Assembly: GCA_049115935.1 (NCBI GenBank)
Contig: JAGDZK010000016.1
Coordinates: 62,001-126,000, forward strand
DNA: 64,000 nucleotides
Direction: 5' to 3'
DNA from: Bermanella sp049115935
GTDB taxonomy: Bacteria > Pseudomonadota > Gammaproteobacteria > Pseudomonadales > Oceanobacteraceae
Positions 52,651 through 60,078 of this stretch are shown piece by piece; positions within the stretch are counted from its first letter, which is position 1; each line of letters opens with the position of its first letter. The position numbers were made by a program, and so were the translations under genes. The notes beneath the pieces are model-generated. The model saw only the letters and a program-made list of their open reading frames with translations. It was not told the DNA's origin and searched no databases.

Positions 52651-53342
52651 ATGTTGCATTAATTACTGCCAGAGGGGGGTCAAAAGGGCTTCCTGGTAAA
52701 AATATTTTACCTATGTGTGGAGTGCCACTTATCGGTTGGAGTGTTAAAGCCGCATTAGAATGTAGTGAGATAGATAACTGCTATGTAAGTTCAGATGACA
52801 AAAAGATTCTGGATGTCAGTTGTGAAATGGGGGGGGTGCCCTTAATGCGTCCATTGGAATTAGCTACTGATACTAGTACTAGTGAAGATGTTATTAAGCA
52901 TTTTTTAAGAGAAATAGAAAATGTAGATGAGCTACCAGAAGTTGTTGTACTGTTACAACCAACTTCACCACTGAGAACAGCTAGGCACTTAACAGAGGCT
53001 TTTGATGTTTTTAAGAGAAATAAGGCCAACTGTGTTGTTTCTGTGTTTGAGCCTAAACATAGCCCTGTAAAAGCATATGGTTTGAATACACTTGGTCAAC
53101 TTGAGGGGCTTTATGGTAAGGCGGCACCTTATCAGCCTAGGCAAGAGCTACCGAGTGCTTTTCAGCCAAATGGTGCAATTTATATTTTTAGTGTAAATGC
53201 CTTTATTGCGGAAGACGGTATACCAAAAACAAACGTATACCCTTATATAATGTCTGAAAGAGAATCGGTAGATATAGATGATCAGCAAGACTTTGATTTA
53301 GCAGAATCATTATTGAGGAAAAGACATGAAACCAGAATTTGA
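52647..53342 (+). CDS. neuA: CMP-sialic acid synthetase
   Basis: 231 residues, the short form without an esterase domain. The nucleotide-binding 'ARGGSKGLPGKN' (residues 8-19) and 'VVLLQPTSPLRTARHL' are typical of acylneuraminate cytidylyltransferases. It activates a nonulosonic acid with CTP. It overlaps the upstream transferase by 4 bp and neuB by 17 bp. A CMP-legionaminate or CMP-pseudaminate synthetase would look alike; the neighbouring neuC-type epimerase favours N-acetylneuraminate. Confidence 0.92.
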   Translation: MNVALITARGGSKGLPGKNILPMCGVPLIGWSVKAALECSEIDNCYVSSDDKKILDVSCEMGGVPLMRPLELATDTSTSEDVIKHFLREIENVDELPEVVVLLQPTSPLRTARHLTEAFDVFKRNKANCVVSVFEPKHSPVKAYGLNTLGQLEGLYGKAAPYQPRQELPSAFQPNGAIYIFSVNAFIAEDGIPKTNVYPYIMSERESVDIDDQQDFDLAESLLRKRHETRI

Positions 53343-54366
53343 AATATCAGGTAGAAAAATTGGATACGAGTACGACCCGTTAGTTATTGCAGAGATTGGC
53401 ATAAATCACGAAGGTTCCCTTCAGGCTGCATATGAAATGGTAGATGCGGCCGTAGATGCTGGTGCTGAGATAATAAAGCATCAAACTCACGTTGTAGAAG
53501 ATGAAATGAGTGGTGATGCAAAGAAGGTTATACCTGGTAATGCAGATGTTTCAATTTACGAAATAATGGAACGTTGTGCGTTAAACGAAGAAGATGAAAT
53601 TAAGTTAAAAAATTATGTTGAGTCGAAAGGTGCTATTTTTATAAGTACACCATTTAGTCGAGCTGCAGCTGAAAGATTAGAGCGTATGGGAGTGGTGGCT
53701 TATAAAATAGGCTCCGGTGAATGTAATAATTACCCTCTGCTTGAGCTTGTAGCCAGCTATGGTAAGCCAATCATTCTTAGTACTGGTATGAATGATATGG
53801 CTTCTATTGAGAAGTCGGTGTCTATTTTGCGTAAGCATCAGGTTCCTTACTGTTTGCTGCATTGTACAAACGTATATCCAACGCCTGATCGCTTAATTAG
53901 ATTAGGAGGGGTGGAAGAGCTGGCTGAGGCGTTCCCTGATGCGGTTGTAGGGTTGTCAGATCATAGTATTGATAATCTAGCTTGCTTAGGAGCTGTTGCT
54001 GTTGGGGCGAGTGTACTTGAGCGTCATTTTACTGATCATAAGAAACGTCCAGGGCCAGACATTGAGTGCTCTATGGATGTTAAAGAATGTAAAGAGTTAA
54101 TAGAAAGCTCTAAACGTATGAAGAATATGCGTGGTGGTTGTAAAGGGCCTGTTGATGAAGAGCAGGTAACCATTGACTTTGCTTATGCAAGCGTTGTAAC
54201 AATTAAAGATATTAAAGCTGGTGATGTTTTTAATGAGTCTAACTTGTGGGTAAAAAGACCTGGTACAGGTGAGTTTATGGCAGAGGACTTTGAAAGTTTA
54301 ATGGGAAAAACTGCTAGAGAAGATATTAATATAGATACGCAGCTGAAAAAAACACATGTTAAATAA
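53326..54366 (+). CDS. neuB: N-acetylneuraminate synthase
   Basis: 346 residues. A TIM-barrel NeuB domain with the start 'IAEIGINHEGSL' (catalytic Glu23), 'IIKHQTHV', 'YKIGSGECNNYPLLE' and 'LSDHSIDNLACL' is followed by a C-terminal SAF/antifreeze-like domain (from about 285). It condenses N-acetylmannosamine or a related sugar with phosphoenolpyruvate. GAGGAAA precedes the ATG. It overlaps neuA and neuC. Confidence 0.94.
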   Translation: MKPEFEISGRKIGYEYDPLVIAEIGINHEGSLQAAYEMVDAAVDAGAEIIKHQTHVVEDEMSGDAKKVIPGNADVSIYEIMERCALNEEDEIKLKNYVESKGAIFISTPFSRAAAERLERMGVVAYKIGSGECNNYPLLELVASYGKPIILSTGMNDMASIEKSVSILRKHQVPYCLLHCTNVYPTPDRLIRLGGVEELAEAFPDAVVGLSDHSIDNLACLGAVAVGASVLERHFTDHKKRPGPDIECSMDVKECKELIESSKRMKNMRGGCKGPVDEEQVTIDFAYASVVTIKDIKAGDVFNESNLWVKRPGTGEFMAEDFESLMGKTAREDINIDTQLKKTHVK

Positions 54367-55495
54367 AAAGAAAATTCTTTTTCTAACGGGTACTCGAGCA
54401 GACTTTGGAAAGCTTAAAAGCCTAATGAAAAAAGTTGAAGATTCAGATTTATTTGAACTTTATATATTTGTGACAGGCATGCACATGATGTCAAAGTATG
54501 GCTTGACTTCAATAGAGGTTGAGAGTTCAGGGTTCTCTAATGTCTATAAATACATAAATCAAAACCTAAATGACAGTATGGATGTTGTCTTAGCCAAAAC
54601 CGTACTTGGTTTAGGTGATTATGTTAAAGAATTAAACCCTGATTTAATTGTAGTACACGGTGATCGTGTAGAGGCAATGGCGGGTGCAATTGTTGGAAGT
54701 TTAAATAATATATTGGTTGGGCATGTTGAAGGTGGTGAGGTTTCGGGTACGATAGATGAGCTTATCCGGCATTCAGTGAGCAAGATGGCACATATACATT
54801 TTGTCTCTAATGAACTGGCAAGAAAGCGGTTATTACAACTTGGTGAATTAGAATCATCTATATTTATAATAGGATCACCTGATTTAGATATTATGGTATC
54901 TAAAAAGCTACCAAGCATTGAATGTGTACTTGAGAAGTATCAAATTCCATTTAACGATTATGCTGTACTTATGTATCACCCAGTGACAACAGAATTGGAT
55001 GGTTTAAAAGCGGAAATCTCTGCAGTTGTTGATGCAGTAATTGAATCTAATAAAAATTACGTGGTTGTATACCCGAACAATGATCATGGTACGGATGTTA
55101 TTTTAAATGAATATAAGCGCTTAGATGGTAATCAGCGCGTTAGAATATTCCCGAGTATTCGTTTTGAGTACTTTCTTGTGTTGTTGAAGTTTTGCAAATT
55201 TATGATTGGGAACTCAAGTGCGGGTGTGAGGGAGGCTCCATTTTATGGATTGCCATCAATCAATATTGGCAGCCGACAAAATAATAGGTCGACTTCAGAA
55301 TCAGTAATCAATGCCTCAGGGGATTCAAGAGTTATATTTAATGCGATTAAGCAAGTGGAGAATATGAGTTGTAAACCTTATCGAGAGTTCGGCGAAGGAA
55401 ATAGCGATCAATTGTTTATAGATGTTCTTGGTTCGCCTTCTCTTTGGTGCATAAGTCAGCAGAAATTATTTAATGACTTTGAGGTGCGTGAGTGA
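54356..55495 (+). CDS. neuC: UDP-N-acetylglucosamine 2-epimerase (hydrolysing)
   Basis: 379 residues. The N-terminal 'FLTGTRADFGKLKSLM' is characteristic of NeuC and its close relatives as opposed to WecB ('GTRPE'). 'HGDRVEAMAGAI', 'HVEGGEVSGTIDELIRHSVSKMAH' and 'IGNSSAGVREAPF' complete the GT-B-like fold. It yields N-acetylmannosamine and UDP from UDP-GlcNAc, feeding NeuB. No legionaminic-acid genes (LegB, LegC, LegH types) are present, supporting N-acetylneuraminate. Confidence 0.92.
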   Translation: MLNKKKILFLTGTRADFGKLKSLMKKVEDSDLFELYIFVTGMHMMSKYGLTSIEVESSGFSNVYKYINQNLNDSMDVVLAKTVLGLGDYVKELNPDLIVVHGDRVEAMAGAIVGSLNNILVGHVEGGEVSGTIDELIRHSVSKMAHIHFVSNELARKRLLQLGELESSIFIIGSPDLDIMVSKKLPSIECVLEKYQIPFNDYAVLMYHPVTTELDGLKAEISAVVDAVIESNKNYVVVYPNNDHGTDVILNEYKRLDGNQRVRIFPSIRFEYFLVLLKFCKFMIGNSSAGVREAPFYGLPSINIGSRQNNRSTSESVINASGDSRVIFNAIKQVENMSCKPYREFGEGNSDQLFIDVLGSPSLWCISQQKLFNDFEVRE

Positions 55496-55668
55496 AATTT
55501 TTATTTCACACCGTTATTTTAGGCCAGGTTGTTTATGTACATAATATATTAAATCTTGCTGATACTATGAGATCGTTTTTAATTGAATCGTTAGATAATA
55601 TTGAATTTTTTAGAAATGCTCTGTGGCTAGTCAGCGGCAAAATCTTGCAAGGAATCAACATTGAATAA
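55492..55668 (+). CDS. Small unknown protein in the glycan operon
   Basis: A 58-codon frame that starts at a GTG overlapping the neuC stop codon by 4 bp and ends 8 bp inside the next gene. This exact interlocking matches the other gene junctions of the operon, which argues that it is translated. The product has a hydrophobic N-terminal half with no lipobox or clear membrane span and a helical C-terminus. No family was recognised; it might be a remnant of a larger enzyme gene or only a coupling peptide. Confidence 0.45.
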   Translation: MKFLFHTVILGQVVYVHNILNLADTMRSFLIESLDNIEFFRNALWLVSGKILQGINIE

Positions 55669-56728
55669 GGGTAAAGATGTATTTGTCTGCTTTGATGTGC
55701 AAGAAAAATATTATATGCCCCAGTATATTCCTGTGGCACAAGAGTTAATAAAAAAAGGTTTTATTATTACGTTTGTTAGTCATGGCGTAAACTTAGGTAC
55801 TATAAAGGGTGCGAAAACTGATTTTATACCTAAGGGGATGAAGGAGGTTGATTTTTATAATCGACTTAAGCCTGACTGGTTGATAATCGGTAATTCGTTC
55901 CAAGAAATAGCAAGGCTAAATGAAAATATTAAAACCGCCCTGGTAAGCCACGGCATTGGCCCCAAAGCTTGTTATTACACCGTATCAGATACTCCAACTG
56001 ATGTTCGCTTTGTCGAAGGCCCATATAGAACTGAACGTTTGAGGCAAATGTACCCAAATCAAACTTTTATTGATACGGGGTACGCAAAACTGGATCCAGC
56101 CATTAATGGCGAGCTCTCAGGGTCTGCCCCTTCAGATTATGGGCTGGATAATAATAAGAAAACCTTATTATACGCACCAACGTTTTATCCTAGTAGTATT
56201 GAGCGTTTCAGTCGTTCCTTTCCTGATGACTTTGGGCAATATAATATTATTTTGAAGCCTCACTATTTTTCGCTTTCAATTGAGAAGTATAAAAAACAGA
56301 AGGCACTATTAGAGCACTGGGCGACTTTTGATAATGTATATTTGGCTCAGGTTGAAGAGTCTAATATTTTACCGTTTATGGCCGTTTCGGATGTGCTGAT
56401 TAGTGACGCATCTTCAACTCTATTTGAATTTGCGGCTCTTGATAAGCCAGTGGTTTGGTGTGACTTTTTAAAGCTTAGGTGGGCTTATCGCGGTATTCTT
56501 AAGTTTCGCTTCAAAAAAAGAATGGATCAAGATTTATACAAGTATGCAGATATAGCTGCCCATGCACAATCTTACGCTCAATTGCGAAATATTGTAGATG
56601 AACAAATCGAACGTCCCAACCAATACGCAGTCCAAAGGGCTAAGTATACGTTATCTCTAGCTGGTAAGGTTGATGGCAAGGCAAGTGAGCGTATTGTGAA
56701 TTATATGCTTCAGAATAGTGATATATGA
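55661..56728 (+). CDS. CDP-glycerol glycerophosphotransferase-like protein (TagB/TagF family)
   Basis: 355 residues from a TTG start with AAGGA 7 nt before it. The fold motifs of the family are seen: 'SHGIG' (96-100), 'LLYAPTF' (169-175), 'ILKPH' (197-201) and the strongly conserved 'SDASSTLFEF' (248-257). These transfer glycerol phosphate from CDP-glycerol to a sugar or polymer acceptor. It is shorter than TagF polymerases, close to TagB-like primases or capsule enzymes. The CDP-glycerol is made by the next gene. Confidence 0.82.
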   Translation: MNKGKDVFVCFDVQEKYYMPQYIPVAQELIKKGFIITFVSHGVNLGTIKGAKTDFIPKGMKEVDFYNRLKPDWLIIGNSFQEIARLNENIKTALVSHGIGPKACYYTVSDTPTDVRFVEGPYRTERLRQMYPNQTFIDTGYAKLDPAINGELSGSAPSDYGLDNNKKTLLYAPTFYPSSIERFSRSFPDDFGQYNIILKPHYFSLSIEKYKKQKALLEHWATFDNVYLAQVEESNILPFMAVSDVLISDASSTLFEFAALDKPVVWCDFLKLRWAYRGILKFRFKKRMDQDLYKYADIAAHAQSYAQLRNIVDEQIERPNQYAVQRAKYTLSLAGKVDGKASERIVNYMLQNSDI

Positions 56729-57120
56729 CTAAACGAGTAATTACTTTTGGCACATTTGATGTTTTTCATGTGGGCCATATAAATATATTAGAGCGTGCAA
56801 AAGAGCAGGGGGATTACTTAATAGTGGGTGTTTCCTCTGACGAATTAAACTTTGCTAAAAAGAATCGATACCCAATATATGCTCAGAAAGACCGGATTAA
56901 AATCCTTGAGTCTTTAAAGTTTGTGGATGAGGTTTTTGTTGAGGAGTCCCTAGAATTAAAGCCTGAATATATCCAAAAATATCAGGCGGATGTCTTGGTA
57001 ATGGGGGATGATTGGGCGGGTAAGTTCGACGGCATGAAAAACCTGTGCGATGTTCTTTATTTACCGAGAACCCCTTCAATATCGACGACAGAAATCATTG
57101 AAGTAGTGAAGAGTCTGTAG
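56725..57120 (+). CDS. tagD: Glycerol-3-phosphate cytidylyltransferase
   Basis: 131 residues, the TagD length. The nucleotidyltransferase motifs 'GTFDVFHVGHINILERA' (HxGH at 15-18) and 'RTPSISTTEII' are present. It makes CDP-glycerol from CTP and glycerol 3-phosphate. The start overlaps the upstream transferase by 4 bp. TagD is best known from Gram-positive teichoic acids; here it is the last gene of a Gram-negative glycan operon. An ethanolamine-phosphate or other nucleotidyltransferase is less likely. Confidence 0.9.
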   Translation: MTKRVITFGTFDVFHVGHINILERAKEQGDYLIVGVSSDELNFAKKNRYPIYAQKDRIKILESLKFVDEVFVEESLELKPEYIQKYQADVLVMGDDWAGKFDGMKNLCDVLYLPRTPSISTTEIIEVVKSL

Positions 57121-57281
57121 TGGTGTAATATTGCATACAGAACATTATCAATAAATTCAGCCACTTAGCTTGTATCCTGTATAAAAATAAGGCAAAGTTT
57201 GGAAGGTGGCTAGATAAGCTGGTTTTAAGATGTACAACTTGGCAGCCTGATTTGTGTAACTTATAAGGGAGTGGCCCTTTT

Positions 57282-57566
57282 ATGACAAAATCTGAGCTAA
57301 TTGAGCGCATTACAGATAAGCATCCTGATTTATCGAATAAAGATATTGAATTGGCTGTTAAGACCATTCTTGACACCATGTCTCAAGCATTAAGCCAGGG
57401 GGATCGTATTGAGATTCGTGGTTTTGGTAGCTTCTCATTGCACTTTCGTAACCCAAGAGTAGGGCGTAACCCAAAAACAGGTGAGTCAGTTCATCTTAAG
57501 GGTAAATACGTGCCTCACTTTAAGCCGGGTAAAGAATTAAGAGAACAAGTTAATCACCCTGAATAA
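57282..57566 (+). CDS. ihfB: Integration host factor subunit beta
   Basis: 94 residues of the HU/IHF fold with 'DRIEIRGFGSFSLHFRNPRVGRNPKTGESV', including the intercalating proline in the beta arm. It pairs with IhfA to bend DNA at promoters, origins and recombination sites. In the usual order it follows rpsA directly; here the sialate/glycerol-phosphate operon lies between them. AAGGGAG is the ribosome-binding site. Confidence 0.97.
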   Translation: MTKSELIERITDKHPDLSNKDIELAVKTILDTMSQALSQGDRIEIRGFGSFSLHFRNPRVGRNPKTGESVHLKGKYVPHFKPGKELREQVNHPE

Positions 57567-57580
57567 CTGTTAGGGTGATT
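57552..57580 (+). terminator. Hairpin at the ihfB end
   Basis: A 9-bp perfect inverted repeat (57552-57560 with 57572-57580) across the ihfB stop codon. It lacks a T-run, so ihfB and pgi may be partly co-transcribed. Confidence 0.45.
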
Positions 57581-57605
57581 CAATTATAAATTATTGAGTG
57601 GATAT

Positions 57606-59279
57606 ATGGATAATCCGGCACCTAGCCTTTTCACATCTCTTCCTGAGTACGAAGCCCTAAAAAAGCATTTTAAAGATATCTCTTCCCTTAAAATGCGAGA
57701 TCAATTTAAAGACGACCCTCAACGTTTTTCACGGTTTACTCTATCTGCGGCAGATTTGAATCTTGATTACTCTAAGAACCGTATCACCGAAAAAACACTT
57801 CCTCTCTTATTTGATTTAGCGTGCACTCGAGAACTACCTCAAGCGATTACAGCTATGTTTGAAGGTGAGTTAATCAATCGCAGCGAACAAAGACCTGCTT
57901 TACATACCGCCTTAAGAAACTTTTCAGATGAACCTGTAATGGTTGATGGCGTGGATGTCATGCCAGAAGTGCGTTCAACACTGACTAGAATGAAAGAATT
58001 TTGCTGGCGTATTCGAAACCAGCACTGGCGTGGCTTTAGTAATAAACCATTCACAGATGTAGTCTCTATCGGGATTGGCGGGTCATTTTTAGGCCCGAAA
58101 CTGGCTTCTCAAGCATTAAAGCCATATTGGGGTAAAAAGATCGACTGCCATTACTTGGCCAATATTGACGGTTCCAATTTAACCGAAGTGCTTCAAGGTC
58201 TTAACCCTGAAACCACATTGTTCATCATTCAAAGTAAAAGTTTTGGCACACAAGAGACACTTAAAAATGCCACAGAGTGTCGCCAATGGTTTTTGGATAA
58301 CGGCGGTGCGGAAAAAGATTTGCCGCGTCATTTTACCGCGGTGACGGCTAACGTAGATAAAGCAAAAGAATTTGGTATTAGTGAAGAAAATATATTTCCC
58401 ATGTGGGATTGGGTCGGTGGGCGCTACTCTTTGTGGAGTGCTATCGGTTTGCCATTAATGCTTACCATTGGCCATGAGAATTTCCGCCAGCTATTACAGG
58501 GCGCGTATGAGATGGATTGCCATTTTAAAACGGCGCCCTTTGAAGAAAATATGCCTGTGATCATGGGGCTGTTAGGTGTCTGGTACGTAAATTTCTTTGA
58601 TGCACAAAGTCACGCAATTTTGCCTTATGATCATTATTTACGTGGTTTACCTGCTCATATTCAGCAGTTGGATATGGAGAGTAATGGTAAATCCGTCAAT
58701 GTTGATGGCCATAAATTAGATTATCAAGCAGGCCCAATTATTTGGGGTGGCGTGGGCAGTAATGGCCAGCATGCTTATCATCAATTGCTGCACCAAGGGA
58801 CTCAATTTGCCCCTTGTGATTTTATTCTGCCACTTATGACACATAACCCGGTGGATCACTTTCATGAACTATTAGTGAGTAACTGTTTAAGTCAAAGCCA
58901 AGCGTTAATGCAAGGTAAGTCCTTAGAAGAAGCTGAGTCAGAACTACAAAATGCAGGTTATAGTGAGTATGAGTTGAATGTTTTAGCCGCTCAAAAAGAA
59001 ATACCAGGTAATAGGCCTAGTAACACGCTCTTTTTTGATAAAGCGACACCTAAAGTAGTTGGCGCCTTAATTGCGTTGTATGAGCACAAGGTATTTGTTC
59101 AGGGGCAAATTTGGGGTGTTAATAGCTTTGATCAGTGGGGCGTTGAACTTGGAAAGCAACTAGGTGACAAAGTCCATAATGCATTACTGGATGAAGCAGG
59201 TGGGGACGCTGAGGGAATGTTCGATGCCTCGACCGCTGGTTTGATCAATGCTTTTCGCAGCATGAAGAATAAGCTTTAA
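57606..59279 (+). CDS. pgi: Glucose-6-phosphate isomerase
   Basis: 557 residues from the ATG at 57606; an in-frame TTG lies four codons earlier. 'VSIGIGGSFLGPKLASQAL', 'FIIQSKSFGTQET', 'DWVGGRYSLWSAIGLP' and 'WGGVGSNGQHAYHQLLHQGT' are the PGI signatures, with the catalytic Glu and His residues. It interconverts glucose 6-phosphate and fructose 6-phosphate. Its place beside ihfB and the glycan operon suggests a link to sugar-nucleotide supply, as fructose 6-phosphate is the entry to UDP-GlcNAc. Confidence 0.97.
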   Translation: MDNPAPSLFTSLPEYEALKKHFKDISSLKMRDQFKDDPQRFSRFTLSAADLNLDYSKNRITEKTLPLLFDLACTRELPQAITAMFEGELINRSEQRPALHTALRNFSDEPVMVDGVDVMPEVRSTLTRMKEFCWRIRNQHWRGFSNKPFTDVVSIGIGGSFLGPKLASQALKPYWGKKIDCHYLANIDGSNLTEVLQGLNPETTLFIIQSKSFGTQETLKNATECRQWFLDNGGAEKDLPRHFTAVTANVDKAKEFGISEENIFPMWDWVGGRYSLWSAIGLPLMLTIGHENFRQLLQGAYEMDCHFKTAPFEENMPVIMGLLGVWYVNFFDAQSHAILPYDHYLRGLPAHIQQLDMESNGKSVNVDGHKLDYQAGPIIWGGVGSNGQHAYHQLLHQGTQFAPCDFILPLMTHNPVDHFHELLVSNCLSQSQALMQGKSLEEAESELQNAGYSEYELNVLAAQKEIPGNRPSNTLFFDKATPKVVGALIALYEHKVFVQGQIWGVNSFDQWGVELGKQLGDKVHNALLDEAGGDAEGMFDASTAGLINAFRSMKNKL

Positions 59280-59295
59280 TTTTAGCTGAACGAAA

Positions 59296-59517
59296 TTACC
59301 TTTCTAGAAATGCAAAACTTAGAAAGGTAATAAAAAGGCTGAATCCGGCTATGAATGCCGGTTGTGCAACTATTAGCATGACAATTCCGCCTCCTATCCA
59401 TAGATTTTTTACTAACTCTATTCTTTTGTTGTAACTGCGTGTTTGACTCCAGCGATACTCCGCTGATTGTTTGGGTATTCCAAGCCAGTTAATGAGTCTT
59501 TCCAGAAGCGTTTTCAT
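59296..59517 (-). CDS. Small membrane protein of unknown function
   Basis: 73 residues from the ATG at 59517, which has GAGGAGG 6 nt upstream; the ATG at 59532 lies inside that sequence. A charged N-terminal half with several Arg and Trp residues is followed by two closely spaced hydrophobic segments (about 37-52 and 54-70). No family was recognised. It converges on pgi and stands alone. Confidence 0.65.
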   Translation of the reverse strand: MKTLLERLINWLGIPKQSAEYRWSQTRSYNKRIELVKNLWIGGGIVMLIVAQPAFIAGFSLFITFLSFAFLER

Positions 59518-59684
59518 AGTATGCCTCCTCATAAATGTGACTACCTTATAGCCTAATAGAGAAGATGAGCTTTGCGAGTTTTGTTGGTGGCTGAATGGAT
59601 GTTTTTTAACTCATTTCTTGGCGTTAGATATAGAATTTGATAGTTTGACGGTCCCTTAAAAAAATAAAATTAAAAGGATCAAAT

Positions 59685-60062
59685 ATGACAATCGCTTACT
59701 GGTGTGTATTTATATCAATCTTATTGCCATTACTTTTTACTGCGCTTGCCAAATTTACCGGAAAGTACGGCCCCAGAGCGAATTTAGCGCCAAGAGAATA
59801 TTTAGAGTCCCTAGATGGATTTCGTAAGCGTGCTAATTGGGCACAGCTTAATACTCATGAGTCTATACCTGCGTTCATGGCAGCTGTGATTATTGCCCAT
59901 CAGATGCAAGGCGCTCAAAACGTAATAGATAATCTTGCTATTGCTTATATTGTATTGCGTGTCGTCTATGGCCTGCTTTATATGGCAAACAAAGGCGTTC
60001 TTAGAACTTTGGTTTGGACGGCCGCTTTAGGGTGTATCTTGGGACTTTTTTTCACATTTTAG
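59685..60062 (+). CDS. MAPEG-family membrane protein
   Basis: 125 residues with four membrane segments. The core 'RKRANWAQLNTHESIPAFMAAVIIAHQM' contains the R-A-x-x-A-x-x-N-x-x-E-x-x-P-x-F pattern of the MAPEG family (membrane-associated eicosanoid and glutathione metabolism). Bacterial members may be glutathione-dependent transferases or peroxidases; the substrate is unknown. AAAGGATC lies before the ATG. Confidence 0.88.
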   Translation: MTIAYWCVFISILLPLLFTALAKFTGKYGPRANLAPREYLESLDGFRKRANWAQLNTHESIPAFMAAVIIAHQMQGAQNVIDNLAIAYIVLRVVYGLLYMANKGVLRTLVWTAALGCILGLFFTF

Positions 60063-60078
60063 CTGTATAAATAAACCT

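Noticed and set aside
52647..55495. Legionaminic or pseudaminic acid pathway
   Set aside because: The dehydratase, aminotransferase and acetyltransferase genes needed for these sugars are absent; neuC, neuB and neuA alone fit N-acetylneuraminate, though distant genes cannot be excluded.
57239..57267. TTGGCA-N17-TATAAG as the ihfB promoter
   Set aside because: Its -10 overlaps the ribosome-binding site and transcription would begin about 8 nt before the ATG, leaving no leader.
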